A stretch of 64,000 nucleotides of DNA from Dipetalonema caudispina (Eukaryota; Nematoda; Chromadorea; Rhabditida; Onchocercidae). This document shows positions 1 through 13,315 of the stretch, piece after piece. Each line of letters starts with the position of its first letter. The first letter of the stretch is position 1. The position numbers were made by a program, and so were the translations under genes. The stretch is from positions 1-64,000 of the forward strand of contig JABVXV010000245.1 of NCBI GenBank assembly GCA_013365325.1, in the 5' to 3' direction. The notes under the pieces were generated by a model. That model was not told the origin of the DNA, made no database searches, and worked only from the letters and a program-made list of their open reading frames with translations.

Positions 1-2035
1 ACGGTACAAAAATAACACTACCATATTAAAGGAATTCAGTATACGCAAATATACACAACACATCACAATGATTTGAGCGGCTGTAGAATGGTCGACATCG
101 TAAATGTGTTCTAGTATTGACGGTACCACCACAAGAACTGTAAAAACTGGAGTAACATTGTAAGTAACAAAAGCAAGAAATTAGTTATAAAATTCAATAC
201 TAGATTTATAAAAAAATCTAGCAGATCTCACTGTTTCGGTATTACTGACAGAATTTATCCTTCATCAGAAATTTTGATAGAAATTGAATGAGGAACATAC
301 AAAATGTAAAACAACAAGAGATCAGTGCCGTTTGAGTGTATCGCTTTTGATTATCCAGAAAATGTGACAAACTGCGGTTATATGAATGACTGGAAAGGAA
401 CTGCGCACCGAATTTCCTGAAAGTAATAATAGCATAATTAAAATTTCATTCCTATCTGAATTTAATTTTATTAACGCTTATCACCCGCTATGAATGAAGT
501 AAAGATTTTTTTATCACAGTATGCTTGTATATGTTACAAGTCTTTTGAAGGATATTTGCAGCAATTCTGCTATTGTTTGTTTATAATTATTTCATCCTTC
601 CCAATTTGTTCTGCTATTGTACATTGTTTACTGTTGTTTTGTTTTGTAAGCGAATAATCAGATTGCTTTCAATTTGTTGTATTACCCGGTATTGCTCAAT
701 AGTTCGTCAAATCCTCATCAAAAATCACAAAAATTTCATGCTAATATTGAATCCAAACATAAATTAAAAGAATGGACATTGCAGCGTCGCAATTATCCCT
801 CTCAATAAATAATAGCTTAGTTTCAATTTTAAGAATACAAATTTTCCAAAACCATACCTTCTTAGGATAACAACAACAATAACCATAAGGATAACACTCA
901 TTAATGAAGCAGAAGAGGACAATAGTAGTAATACTTGATAAGACCGAGCTGAATACGCGTATTGTAGCCTGCGACAGTTTTTAAATTATACACTGATTTC
1001 AATAGAATCCTTGTTCTATTTTGAAAAATATTGGATTACGATTTGTAATATGAAAAAAGATGCAATTAGAAAGAAGACATCTATTTGTTTAAAGTAATTT
1101 ACTCATTGTTACTTACATGCAAAAATTAGATATTTGCCGACACGATTCAATTAAACTTGAAGTGGTGGCAATAATTACCGCAGTGACAGTAATCGCATAA
1201 TGTGCGGCAATTAATGAATAGCTTATTCGTATACTGTGAGTATAGTAATATATTGGGAATGCTACAACACAAAGTCTTTCTACGCTGTTCATCAACAAAC
1301 TCCATCCACTCAGAAATTCCGCAGTGAAAAGAAGAATGGGCACCTGAAATTTTATTTTTTAAATTCATAGTAATTTTGATTACCGATGAAAGATTCTTTG
1401 TTCTTTTAAAGGAAATGAATACTTTTGGAGAATGTTTTCTGCACTCTATGCAGTGGTCTTATTGAGATTTTGCAATGTTTTTTACGTTTTCCTTTTAAAT
1501 TGTTGTTGTATTTGTAAAATTTTAATTTGATTTCATGGAATAATAGAAAAGCGAGTGATTTCTATCATGGTTTTCAAAAAATAAACGAACATTCAATACA
1601 CATTCGTGATGATCGATAAGCCGTTCTCCACCAGCAGTATCGAGTATCCGTTTCAGTCCCAGTAATATCGAACTGATTCCGGTAAATCCGCTGTTAAGGA
1701 ATACAATCGCAAGAATCAAATAGGAGCTCCTAAATACTTAAATTTGTCCACTGTTTTGAAGTGATCGTTTCAAATATATTCTTCCCAGTGATTTCCCGAT
1801 CAAACTGTTCACTAAACTATGTTCGGCGCTCATTTTCACAGTATTTTTATGAGATAAATTCGTTTGCTGACCTGAGTGCTTTACGTGTCATCACGAGTAG
1901 AAAGACGGGGACGTTGATCAGTATGAGTACTGTACCAATAATGAAATACGCATACGTACGAATAAAATAATCTGCAAATGACAGCAGCAATTTTTCTTTG
2001 TTTGCAGTGAAGTTCACATTTTCAGCAAGATCCAT
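1..2035 (-). CDS. srsx-like seven-transmembrane G-protein-coupled receptor (3' end off the window)
   Basis: Six phase-compatible exons on the minus strand: 2035-1872, 1729-1591, 1343-1117, 968-858, 416-301 and 137 to beyond base 1 (about 298 codons seen). The ATG at 2035 opens a short extracellular N-terminus with an NFT glycosylation site, followed by TM1. The junction gives MTRKALR-SSYLILA, the TM1-loop-TM2 pattern of nematode srsx receptors. A Cys (HHEC) stands at the conserved start of TM3. VERLCVVAFPIYYYTHS is a DRY-region variant in which the acidic residue is the E of ERL. TM5 lies in exon 4. Exon 5 carries loop 3 and the start of TM6 (QKRYTQTALISCC), and exon 6 carries the TM6 proline (VVVPSILEHIYD) and TM7. 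The ligand is unknown. The seven-helix assignment is firm; the subfamily rests on motif likeness only. Confidence 0.85.
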
Positions 2036-4952
2036 TGATATGAAAAGATGAAGTAAAACAAGTAGTTTATAAAATAACTGATAGAATCAACAGAACTGTT
2101 CAGTTCACCTTTTCTGCAAGATAAATGATATCTCCTGAAATAGGCCCATAATGCAGACATTTAAATTTTCCTGAGATATTCATTTATAAAATGTTGAAGG
2201 GAAGATTTCTTAACTGCTCGCTTGATTAAAGTTCCATAACATGAAGATTTCCAAATCAGATTGATTGCTATGTGAGACTTTTTTGATATTAAGCTGTTTT
2301 TATATTAAAACTTTACCTATAATGTCTGCACATTACATCTTAATTATAAAGATTAATATAGTTCGTTTGAAGTTTAGACCTATTCAGGGACATATCGCTC
2401 AATTAAAAAAGCCACTTAATTTGAATTCTACAGCTATCCTATATAAATCATTCAGAAGGCAAAGTTATTTACAAGTAATGGGAACACTTATTGAAATAGA
2501 GGAACACTTAAGGGCAATGGTAATACAAAATCGGAAGAATGAAGTAATGAATTAAAAGCTTATACACAGAATTCCGCTTTTCGATAATCGTTAATTTTTT
2601 AAATAATTTAAATACATGGTATACATAAACATTGCAACTAATTATTGCTTATTGTCCGTTCAAAAAACAAGCGGAAATGTTATCTTGTTGATTGAAGTTC
2701 GTTAATAATTTATTCACTTTTTCATTGAAATATCATTAACTGTCTGCGAGGAGGAAATGTAAATGTTGTGCCAAACATAAATGTCCCTCTAATTGATAGG
2801 TATTAATGCCATGTGTGACTTTATTTCCCGCATGATTTTATTTTTAGTCATTATCATTTCTGGAATTCGTTAACTGCTTAATATGCAATCGTTTCTTAGG
2901 AAATAATAAAATTAGTGTTCGAAAGAAATAGTTCTCACGGAATTAATTGGGTGTTCTGAAGCATTGTTGTTATGAGGATATTCAGAATGCACTTCTTGGA
3001 TAAACATTAGGAACTTCAAGGAGTATTTAAATCGAAATACCAAAGTTGAATAGGAGTTGATTACTTGATTTCCATCCTTAAAATACACTTCATCTGATAT
3101 AAGAAAATATTGTTCATCACAAATCAATATTTTGATGATTTACCCTTGGAGACAACAAAATTTTTCTTCATTCACCATATTTATCTGACCTTTGTTCAAG
3201 CATTGTCTGAAGAAAATGATTCCATAAACAGTAAGGCGCTTCAATTCAGTTGAAGATTTCATCTAAACAAAAATGACAGGTCCCTGTACTACAGGAATGA
3301 TTTCTTGTTAGCAAAAATATGTTGATATTATGACTTCTGTTTTGGATAATGATGATGGATTTGAGCTTACTAATAATAATATTTTCACAATAAGTTAATA
3401 TAACTGGAAAGAAATAGAAAGAAAAGATTTACGAAACAAAGATTATGTTTTTTTCACAAACATATATAATCCTCTTTTATTGAAAATATGGTAAACGGCA
3501 ATGCAGATGAAAAAAAAAAAAAAAAAAAAAAAAACGTGATTACTAATTAATTCAAATGAAATGAAAACATGTAAAATTAAAAAATAATCACAGCACCTTA
3601 GATTTTGTGCGTTTTGTTTTTAAGCAAATATTAAAAACAATTTATAGGTATACAGGAAGTGAAATCAATATTTTATTTGAAATGATTTGTAGTAACAGGT
3701 AAAAACAAGTCAAAAGTTTCCCCCACCTACGGTTCATGACTGACTCAGATAGTAATCTTTTGTTGTTCGTAAATTTCTGAAATTGATATGAATGTTGATT
3801 TGTTAGTAAGGTTAACAATACCGCAAGGATATACTAATGTTAACCGTGATTTAGATGTAATAGTGAATAAGAAGAATAATTTCGTTACAAGTTCGACCTT
3901 TTTGTTATTTTGGAATCGTTTTTTCAGGTACTGATCTTTTCATTATGCAGAAACTGAGATTTCTCGAACTCTTTACCTGATAATGGTTATGTTCCTTCAA
4001 GTTACTACAACTTTCAGTTAAACTGTTATTACGGAAAGCTAACATCGGCTGGTTTTAATAATATTGTTAAAAATACAAGACCCGAGTGACTACTTAAGAA
4101 ACCAACTCTCTAATATATTCCAAAGTAGACCTCTCTAATAAGACAATATTAGTTTGACAAATAATGTTAATGTTAAATTTTTAGGCCAATAAAGAATATT
4201 CAGAAGGTAAGCATAAACGAATTTAAAGTTGCCAATCATAATATCGTTAGCTCTACGTCGTGGTAATAGGTGAGGAAAGAACAGTATTACCAACAAGGTA
4301 TGCTTTCTCCTATATTGCTTTGACAGTTCGTGTAACAGTAATTTAAATCATTTGTCTTGCTAACAACTGGAAATAAACTTCTTTGAGCACCGAGAATTGA
4401 GAATTGTTCCACAGAAAAGAATAAAAGGAGAAAGATACATATCATGATAAAGTTGAAGATGAAATATACAAAATAAACAAAATCCATATCAGACATATAC
4501 AAAGATAGGAGAAATTTTCTTTTACTTCTCATATTAGCTTCCCAAAACACGCTACAACAATCGATGTTATGAAATCAGGAAAAAAAAAAAACGACAAAAA
4601 ATGAACTTTTTATTAGTGGTTGACGAAAATGAAGTGCACTGCTCAGCATTTATTTTTACCCTACAGTTTTACAACCACCATCATTGGAATTGTGATGATC
4701 GTATCTTACTCATGTCAAGTGTTAAATGATTCTCTATTCTTCTTCTAGTTCTGAAACGTTGACAATTTTACGATCTCATGTACCGTTTCTTATATATCTT
4801 TCCCGAAAACCTAGTTCAGTAATTTCGAGAAGTTACTCTTCATCATCTTCTCACCATTATTCTTAACAGAGTAAGAATTTATGTTTACACTTTGAGACCG
4901 AATGATAAAGATCACAGCAAAATAATCGATAACATGCCACAATCGCTGTTCT
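2036..4952. other. intergenic, AT-rich, no supported gene
   Basis: This is the gap between the SSU72 stop and the GPCR start, both on the minus strand, so it should hold the GPCR promoter near 2036-2300 and the SSU72 3' UTR near 4950. It contains a 25-nt A run at 3510-3534. Two minus-strand open stretches (2912-3127 and 4287-4550) have no splice partners that I could join and no recognisable domain. Confidence 0.5.
3510..3534. repeat. poly(A) homopolymer tract
   Basis: An uninterrupted run of 25 A in intergenic DNA. No flanking target-site duplication or coding remnant was seen that would mark it as a retrotransposed tail. Confidence 0.95.
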
Positions 4953-7322
4953 TCAATAGAAACAAATCGTATGTAAAATGTTCCGACGGCTATTATTCTG
5001 TTCAAATTCTGTTAACACTTCATCAATTTCATTATCCAAGTCTTCGCAAGCTTCTAACTGAAAAGCCACGTGCAATGTAAGACATACATGAAATTAATAT
5101 AAACACTTGGAAAGCACTTCCTCATGAAACCTAGAAATCCTCTTTTAGTTCCAAAATCGGTACTTCAAATTTACTTGCAAACAGAACACAGAAAGAGGCA
5201 ACAACAAAGCAGTGAAATATGAAACGATGTTTAGCAATTTGCTAATGCTATGATGATATTTAGTACTAATACGATTAACAATTCAATATAATTTTTTAAA
5301 AAACAAACCTTAGCACACAAATCACAAACAAATAGAGCTCCTATTGTAGCTTCTTCGTGGTTATCCTGTATATCAATATTGATGACATGAACGCTGTCCC
5401 CTTCATTTGTATCTCGCGTTTGTAGATCTTCCACTATCTAAAACATAGAAACAACATATAAGAAAGTTACTTAGTTTACATAAATAAAATTTAAATACCA
5501 ACGAATTATCAATGTTGTAATTGTTTCTATATTTGTAATACGAAATTGGATATTACAACGTGCAAGTACTTGAATGTTTCTTGAATTATTTAAAATATGA
5601 TTAACTAACAGGGATATTGCTATGAATTGTAATAACATCTTCTCTCATATTTGTTTAGCCAAATTTAACAGAATTGTTTGGAATACAGTGCACCTCTGCT
5701 GATAAAGTAACTAAATGAGTGGGCCATATGTTGATCTCCCGAAAAAAATTTGTGGAGCTAGAAATCGTTCAGCACAATTCGCCTTTTAGCTAAGCTGGAT
5801 AATTCAAACTATCTTCTCCAGTTTTCGATATTTGAGGTACCTCTTCCCTCCTAATTTTCAGCCGCAAATTTTTTAATATGCTTATCTAACATTAGACTAT
5901 AAAAGTTATTCAACCACCTAGATCTACTTCAGATTTAACTGCAAATAAGGTTCGAAATTCCAGAATTATTCCATCATTCATCACAATTCAATAATTTTTG
6001 ATATCGATATAAAAAACGAATCCCACCTGATCATATACTCTCTCTTCTAGGCATATTATTACATCAAATTTTCCGTTGAAGTGTTGAAATTTCTGCGGCA
6101 TATCTTTTATCCTGCGATTGCGATCCAACATATTTAATAAACCATTCTGTGTATATCTGAAAATATTTATTAAAATAAAATACAACAAAAAAAGCACATT
6201 TTTTTGTAAAATTTAAATAAAACATGAAGGAAAAAAGAATACAAACATGTAATAACGCATAACAAAATGAAGGGAACTTACAGCTGAGGATCTTTTTGTT
6301 TCAAGTCATTATATATGAAATCATATGTGGCTACACCAAAATCGTAGCAATTTGGCCGATCTGGTGTGGGACCCGGTAATTTGACTTGACTTCCTGAACC
6401 AAACGATTCTACATTGAAACCTCTTTTCCTGAAATAAAAAACTTTACTGATGTAAAGTACAAAAATAAGATACAAAAATTATCACATAGAAATCTTTTTC
6501 CTCTTCTGTGCATCAATGTGATGCTCAGGGAAATATAACCTACAACATGCATTGTTCATTAGGATTCTTTATTGCCATGAGTTTATTGTTAGTAATTCGT
6601 ACCAAAGCTTTGCTAAAATTTCGATGTATCGTACAAACAATAGTAATAATTCGCTCTTGCTAAGTGAAAGATACAAGAATGAATTGTTGTTATCATAATT
6701 AAAACCAAAGAAGACTTGAAGATCGATGTATAAAAAAATCAAATTTGTTTAGCGCTTTGATCATAAGAGATTTTGAATTTCAAGATTGTTTCAGAATGGA
6801 TTAAAGAAGAGCACATTGCATGAAGTGTAATGCTTTTTCATAGGCATGTAGGAAAAATTATCCATACAGTTGTGCGGTATGATTTCGGAAGTGAGTTTCT
6901 AGTCCTCTTACAATAAAAACAAATCCTCTTTATTTTTGCAGTAAGGATGATTTTTCGAATAAAAAAAAGTAGCTCGAACTAATTAGCAAAATGAGTAAGG
7001 CACTATTTTTTTTGTAAACACGTGCAAAAAAAATTAGTCACGCTATCATAAGAAGCAATAACTACGAGCTGAGCGAGATATTATCTATCTTTAACAAGTT
7101 CCAGAAGACACGAAATTAATTTTCAATCACTCATGAAATACCCGAATTGTAGTGACGTCATCTTGAAGCAAAACAGTAATATAATATTTGAACAATTCTA
7201 TTTTGAGTTCAATGACTACTAAAAATTAAAAAGTTAATTAAAACTTACTGCAAGAAACTGTGAGCCTCCATACTCCTATTCATGTTGCTCGAACAACTTA
7301 CGGCAAAACGTAATTTTCCCAT
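4953..7322 (-). CDS. SSU72: SSU72 RNA polymerase II CTD Ser5 phosphatase
   Basis: Five exons: 7322-7249, 6428-6282, 6156-6027, 5437-5309 and 5057-4953. All phases agree and give 194 residues, the same length as human SSU72. SSU72 is a cysteine phosphatase that removes phosphate from Ser5 (and Ser7) of the RNA polymerase II C-terminal repeat, in the nucleus, and works with the cleavage and polyadenylation machinery. The CX5R catalytic loop CSSNMNRS is at residues 10-17. The family blocks KRGFNV, VKLPGPTPDRPN, YDF, MLDRNRRIK, EERVYDQ and the acid-containing NIDIQDNHEEAT follow in order. The protein ends HTICFY, almost exactly as in vertebrates (HTVCFY). The start at 7322 is the only in-frame ATG before the catalytic loop. 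The first intron (about 820 nt) is the longest. Nothing looks broken. Confidence 0.97.
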
Positions 7323-9102
7323 GTTCGTCACTACTTAATATTTCTCTTGATGACGTGACCTTGCGATGTGTCAGTACAATGCTGTACGTGACCTTGGTGG
7401 TACTGAATTTGTGAAGTGCAACGAAACTGCTGGAATTAAAATCATTTATTTCCACCCAGCAAAATATCAGAAGGTTTAGTCCGCTTTCTTTATCTTCAGA
7501 TGATAGAGGAATATTCTTGATGAAACATCATCACAGAGATTTTTATTACTGAATACAATATAATGACCAAATCTCCTCTAACGCCTAATTTATCTTTAGT
7601 CAATGCAGGCTTAATCTAACGGAATCTATTGGTATTTTCTAGAAAACACAAAATTATTATATAAAAAAAAACTCGAAACTGGTGAGAAAGGGATCATTTC
7701 TTATTATAATTTACCATTCCAAAAATTGCTAGAATGGTGCTTTTCCATAGCTAAATATAAAGTAGCATAAAGATAAATATTACTGAAATTTGAGAACATC
7801 AAAGAATATGAAAATAATGCATTAATTTGAAAACATCTTTATGCATGAGAATAGTAGAAGATATCTGAGTCAAAGATTCAGAGTAGGAAATAATGGAATA
7901 ATGCAATAATTCAGTCAGAGATTGAGAGTACCAATGTAATGTAATAATTTGAAAGCAAAAAAAAAAAAACTACATCAGTGAATGAGAAAGATGAAAATAA
8001 ATAAAGGATTGGAGGCGTATTAAAATTTCGGAGGGGAAGAGAATATGATGTAGTACAAAAAGCAATGTAAAAAAGAAAACAAGATAAAACATCATTAATT
8101 GATAAGTACACCAGATGAAATACAGACTCAACAATTATAGGAGAGCGTAAAGATATTGATAGAAGTAAGTAAAAATAATACCGGATGAGTTGGAATAATG
8201 CAGATCTTATAGAGTAAAAACAACTACCACTTAATCTACTCGGGGAAATTTAAATTTAATGAAAGTTACCCATTTATACCCAGACTTGATAACAGTATTC
8301 ATGCAATCGTTCTAAGAGAAGGTTGACTTGATATAGCGCATCAAATTTTTTTATTTGTAATTTAAATTTAAGAGTCTTCACTTAGTTCTTTATTAAATGA
8401 TAACATATTTAAAAGATAAGCTTCCAAAGATCATAAATGCTGTTCGTTTTTCTATTCTCCAAGCTTTCTGAAGTTCTAATTCCTAATTTCAGTCATTAAT
8501 ACATGTAAAATTTCTTTATCGATTTGTTCAACCTGATCGACGTTTAAAATTTGGTTAAGTTTTTAGAATTATTGCAAGTTTATATGTTGGAAAATGATAC
8601 GACATACATAGTTTCAATAGCAATATACTCAAACGAATTTGAAATGCAGTCGACATCAGATTTCCCTGTGGTTTGGTTAAAATCTGCAAGTTGAGAATTT
8701 AATATACGTAAATAAAATATGAAATTTAAATATTTCAATCCATTATATTTTAACACTGTTCAATTTGCTATTTCATAGTCCATTATCAGAAATAGTACTG
8801 GTTGGATAATATTTCGAAATATATTTCTAAAAGCTTTATGCTAATCAAGTAAAATTATCGTTATTTATTAATACTCTATTAAAATTTTGATATAAGTTTG
8901 GATAATTTGCATAGTTAGCAGCTAATTATTGATCACTTTGTATAAGTTTTACATTAATAGAAGAACAATAAATAGTCGCTGCTTTACGCATAATTCATTT
9001 TTTTATAGCAATTTCTTAGAATTAACTGGTCGACTGATTAAACGTATGATAAATCCGGAAAAGTGATTCATTCATTCATTCATTTTATAATATTCATATT
9101 TC
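7323..9102. other. divergent intergenic region
   Basis: This 1.8 kb lies between the SSU72 start (minus) and the uncharacterised membrane protein gene (plus), so it probably carries two divergent promoters. It is strongly AT-rich with scattered A runs. No ORF with credible splice partners and no family match was found. Confidence 0.5.
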
Positions 9103-12100
9103 ATGCTTACTTGGCAACGGCAAATATATTCTGGGGCACCAAAAGTTCGAATGCCCAATATTATATATACTTATACACTTTGTCCGGATGGACGAGTAAG
9201 TTACATTTTATGTATCGAGTGATAATTTAAAATGACAAAATTAAATTTATCAGTGTAAAATTGCAAGTTTTCAGTATATTTATATTGTTGGTGCAAATGT
9301 TTATATTCGTACATCGGTTAATATTGAAATAACTCAACAATTAGCGCTATGGATTTTTGATTGTGCAAAATTAAACGTTTGTCCATTTATTATTGTTGTT
9401 ACATATCAAATAGACAAATAAAAAAGAAAAATAAATATAGCGTGTATTCATTGTTAATCTATAATATTGTACTTATTAGAACTATTGAAGTTAATATACG
9501 GTGGAAATTTAATTTAATACTGCTAATTGTTTACTGCTGGAAAAAAGGATGATTTAAATAATCGGTTGGGGATGAGTTTTAAAAGGTTATCAATTGCTGA
9601 AAGACAATGAAAATTATTTGTCATAAGTTATACATAGTTGACAATAACAATTATGTAATATTAGCCCATTTGGGTGTACCAATTAATTGTCTTATAAGAG
9701 GAAAAATTGTCGAACATTTGGCTCAATATTTTTTTTTGTCTCCCATATTTTTAGAAATGCTAATTAGCAATGAACCAAATAATGCGAAATAATAATGAAA
9801 CATGATACCACAGCAGTAACAAATTATTCGAATAGCCTTTTTTTCACAATGTTAATAATTTATTTTAGTAAGTGAATGGGAAAAGCGAATCGTTTGAGTA
9901 TTATAACATTTCAATTACAACTAATATTTGTTGGCATTTATCCTTTTTGTTTAATTTTAGATGTCAATATATAATCTACACTACGAGACTTATCCAGGTA
10001 AAATTGTCGATTTCTATTCATTAAGTGCCAAAAAATGCGTCCTTCTGATGCATAATGGTGAAATGAAATTGTTAACACAATATCTATTGTTGATGAATAA
10101 GGAAACAAACGATACGGTTGAAATTTTATGCCGAAATTGGAAAATTGACGCATCTGAAGCAATTCGCGTTGGTTAGGTTTATATATATATATATGTATGA
10201 ACTAATATTTGGGAATTATTAAATCAAAACAAGAAAATGAAAAAATAAAACAACTGTAAGAATTAGATTTTAAGGAAATGAAATAAGAATATCCCGGAAA
10301 ATAATTTTCTTTGAGAAAAATTTTTGTTTGCATTTATGAGATATAAAACCGACTGAAATTATCAAAATGATACAGATTGTACTATTAAAGTTGCTAATTT
10401 TTTAATGGTACTGAAAATAGTAATAAATATTAACAAGTTTGATAGCATTTCGAAAAAAGAATTTCGTTAATTTTTTTTACCCGAACATTTTCTTGTCGAT
10501 TTTTCTCTTTAAAAATCAGAAATTCCGAAACGTTTTTTGCTGTCAGTATTCATAAATATCTCTAAATTATTTACCAATATATATTAATACATACTAGTTT
10601 TGCTTTAATTTCAATCGCTTCATTGTGTATTTTACACATTTTTGAATTACTGATTGTATACTATTTAATGAAATTCGCCATTCCTTTTTTTCCTCCCTTC
10701 TCCCAGATTCCAGTTTTATTCTTCTGGATCAGGTCTTTGCTTGACCTAAATTCATTTTCTTAAATTATAACTGATCATAGGAATTGATCATCCATTCAGA
10801 TAATTATTTATGCGAAAGTAATTAGACGTTTGGAAATGATCGAAATTTGTCACTGAATTTGACCAAGATGAAGAGGTCTTTTACGTTTGCAATTATTTTC
10901 AGGATACGGTGGCTTACAGTTCGGATATATTGTAGTAAGCGGGTATACAACACCAGAATTTGGAAATGCTCTGGATGTACGAATGTTGCCTGCTGATCCA
11001 GGATCGGTGACAATTCCTGCAATCAATATGGATAGGCAGGTCAGAGATTCTAAAAGAATAGAGTTATTTGTAAATATAATTAATTACAAACTTAAATATA
11101 AATCCATTTAGCATACGATATTAGGATTACTTTGCTCTTAATTAATTGTAATTAAGTATTCATATTTAAACAGAATCATTCTTCAACTTATTACAATAAT
11201 TGCTAATGGATGAAATTACAATAATGCGTACTTTTGCTTCCATTTCTCCTTGAAAATTTTCGAAAAAATATCACTTCAGTAATATATCAAATATTTCTCA
11301 TAACATTTGTTATCGTTAGATAGCAAGGCTAGAATCACTGATAAAGCAATATCCATCACAGGATTTAATTGTTTGGCCTGGTTCAGTACCACTGATAAAT
11401 GATAAAGGACTTTATTTCTTGCTTACACGGTACTACATTCATTCATTTCTACCATCTCAAAAGTAATAATTATACAGGATAATTTTCGCTTGTTTTTTTT
11501 GTCAATAATAAACTGTTATCTGTTCGTATTTATTTGTTTAAAATTTTCTATTAATTAGTGCAAACAGAAATATGGTTAATTGATTAGGTACGGTAAAAGT
11601 GTATCTCAAGTTAAAATGTTATTAAGCACTTCACTGCTTTAAAGATATTTTATAGGAGAACGGGTCAAATGTTGGTTTATGAAACAAGTCTTCTTGGTGC
11701 TATTGAATTTTTACCGGATGGAACATATAATCCAATGTTGATTGCAGTAGACGACTCCGCGGTTAGGTGAGTTTCATTGTATAATTTTCTTTAATATGAA
11801 AGTATTTTGAAACAAAACTCATTTTTTTTGAAATTTTCAAATTTCGTTTTTTTTTGAGTTATTTACCTTAGAGTTATACGATACGACTGATTTTTGCAGG
11901 CATCTTTCAGAACGAGAACTTTGCATTAATTATGTGTCTATGCTGGCTCAACGTGATCGAACCTGTTGGATGAATTCTGCTGTACCAGCTGATCCATCCC
12001 ATTGGAGAAATGTTTTGCAAAGAATCGTTGTTATAATTTCAGGGTAAAATTTTAGATTTTTAACCATTTCTTCTGGTATCCATGTTTTGGCTGGTAGGAA

Positions 12101-12702
12101 TAAAATTTTTTTGAATTAGAAAGTTTTCTAAATTCAAAATTTTCAGTTAAGTATATATATATATATATATTTATCGTACTTACTCCCACTGTCAGGTTTA
12201 TATTGCTGTATTTCGGATCGCTGTTCTTGTGGTTGTCACATTTCGATGGAGGATTCTGTGCCTATTGGTTTGTTCGTGCTTTTGTCTGGATGAATGGAGG
12301 CCGTTTAGTGCCCAATATCGGATTAAATCCATCATTTTACATTTTCAAACTGGATATGGATTATTACCGACTGACAACCAAGGATTTTCAAGTAAAATAA
12401 TTTTCACTGGTGACACGTCATTCGTAAAAATTCATGGCATATGACGGCATCAATTGAATAGGATATTAATTACATTGCAGGCGAATTGTGCTTGGCTAAA
12501 ATTAGGTGGCCATGCGATGATTGATGTAATGAATGACGGTAGCGCCGTAATGTCCGAATTAACCCACGAATGTAACATTATACGAGTTACGGAATTTCCA
12601 CCGCCTTTTGTTCCTCAAACGCTTCGTCGACAAGCACTGAATAAGTGCACACTAATATTTTTGAATTTATTTAAATTGAATATTCTGAAATATGAAAACT
12701 GA
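9103..12702 (+). CDS. uncharacterised membrane protein, about 441 residues
   Basis: I do not recognise this protein. Nine exons join with consistent phases: 9103-9195, 9275-9376, 9961-10171, 10903-11039, 11320-11429, 11656-11766, 11900-12043, 12196-12391 and 12481-12702. The first ~310 residues are soluble-looking and rich in beta-prone segments (CPDGRYIYIVGANVYIRT, FGYIVVSGYTTPEFGN, MLVYETSLLGAIEFLPDG). A hydrophobic segment near residues 300-325 (IVVIISGFILLYFGSLFLWL) looks like a membrane helix. The final ~110 residues include WLKLGGHAMIDVMNDGS and end without an obvious signal. A second exon set could extend the 3' end. There is no clear signal peptide at the chosen ATG, so an upstream 5' exon is possible. 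Exon joining is my inference; in exon 8 a second frame is also open, but only the frame used fits both neighbouring splice phases. Confidence 0.6.
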
Positions 12703-13315
12703 TAGAAGAGAAAAAAATAGAAAATGACAGCAAAAACAATTGGGAGTGATTTTTTGAACAAATTTGGTTTCATTCATTTAGACTTTTCAGATTTGAAAAT
12801 GTATAAATATGAGATTTAGAATTTGAAACTTGTAGAAAATTATGTTACAGATGTATTGGCTTATACCCAAAGCTGTGTTCGTCTGAAATGCTTCGATTGG
12901 AATGCGGTATTGCGGATTATCCGGAATTATAGAGCGAAATATCAATAATAAATCCTGAGGAGACTGTTTTTTTTTTGAATAAAAATTGCAAAGAATTCCA
13001 TTGTGTTTGATGAGTATGCTTCGCAAAAATTGTTTTAAAATGCATGTGAACACTTTTTCTTTCAGACATCTATAAGGGCGAAGTTTTCTTAAGCAAGTAA
13101 TTTATGTGGTTTTCGTGAATTTCGGAAATTGTTGAAAATTAAATGAAAAAGATCTATTTTAACATTGATCAAACATTCGATTTGTTCGCAAACTTGGAAA
13201 TAAAAATTCAACAACAAATTTTATATTATATTAATTATGTCTACTACGCATCTTATTTATTCAAAACAATCAAATTAATGTTTATTTAAAAGAATTCTTG
13301 TTTTAACAGGAAAAC
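12703..13315. other. convergent intergenic region
   Basis: This 613-nt gap lies between two convergent genes and is expected to hold both 3' UTRs. No coding exon is supported. An acceptor-like TTTCTTTCAG near 13060 leads only into short frames. Confidence 0.45.

Noticed and set aside
2912..3127. 71-codon minus-strand ORF between the GPCR and SSU72 genes
   Set aside because: Could be an exon, but no upstream or downstream exon joins in phase and no motif is visible.
3510..3534. Poly(A) tract as a retrotransposon or processed pseudogene tail
   Set aside because: No coding remnant or target-site duplication was seen next to it.
4287..4550. 87-codon minus-strand ORF with a hydrophobic stretch
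   Set aside because: No matching splice partners, no family likeness, and the length is within chance for this AT-rich window.
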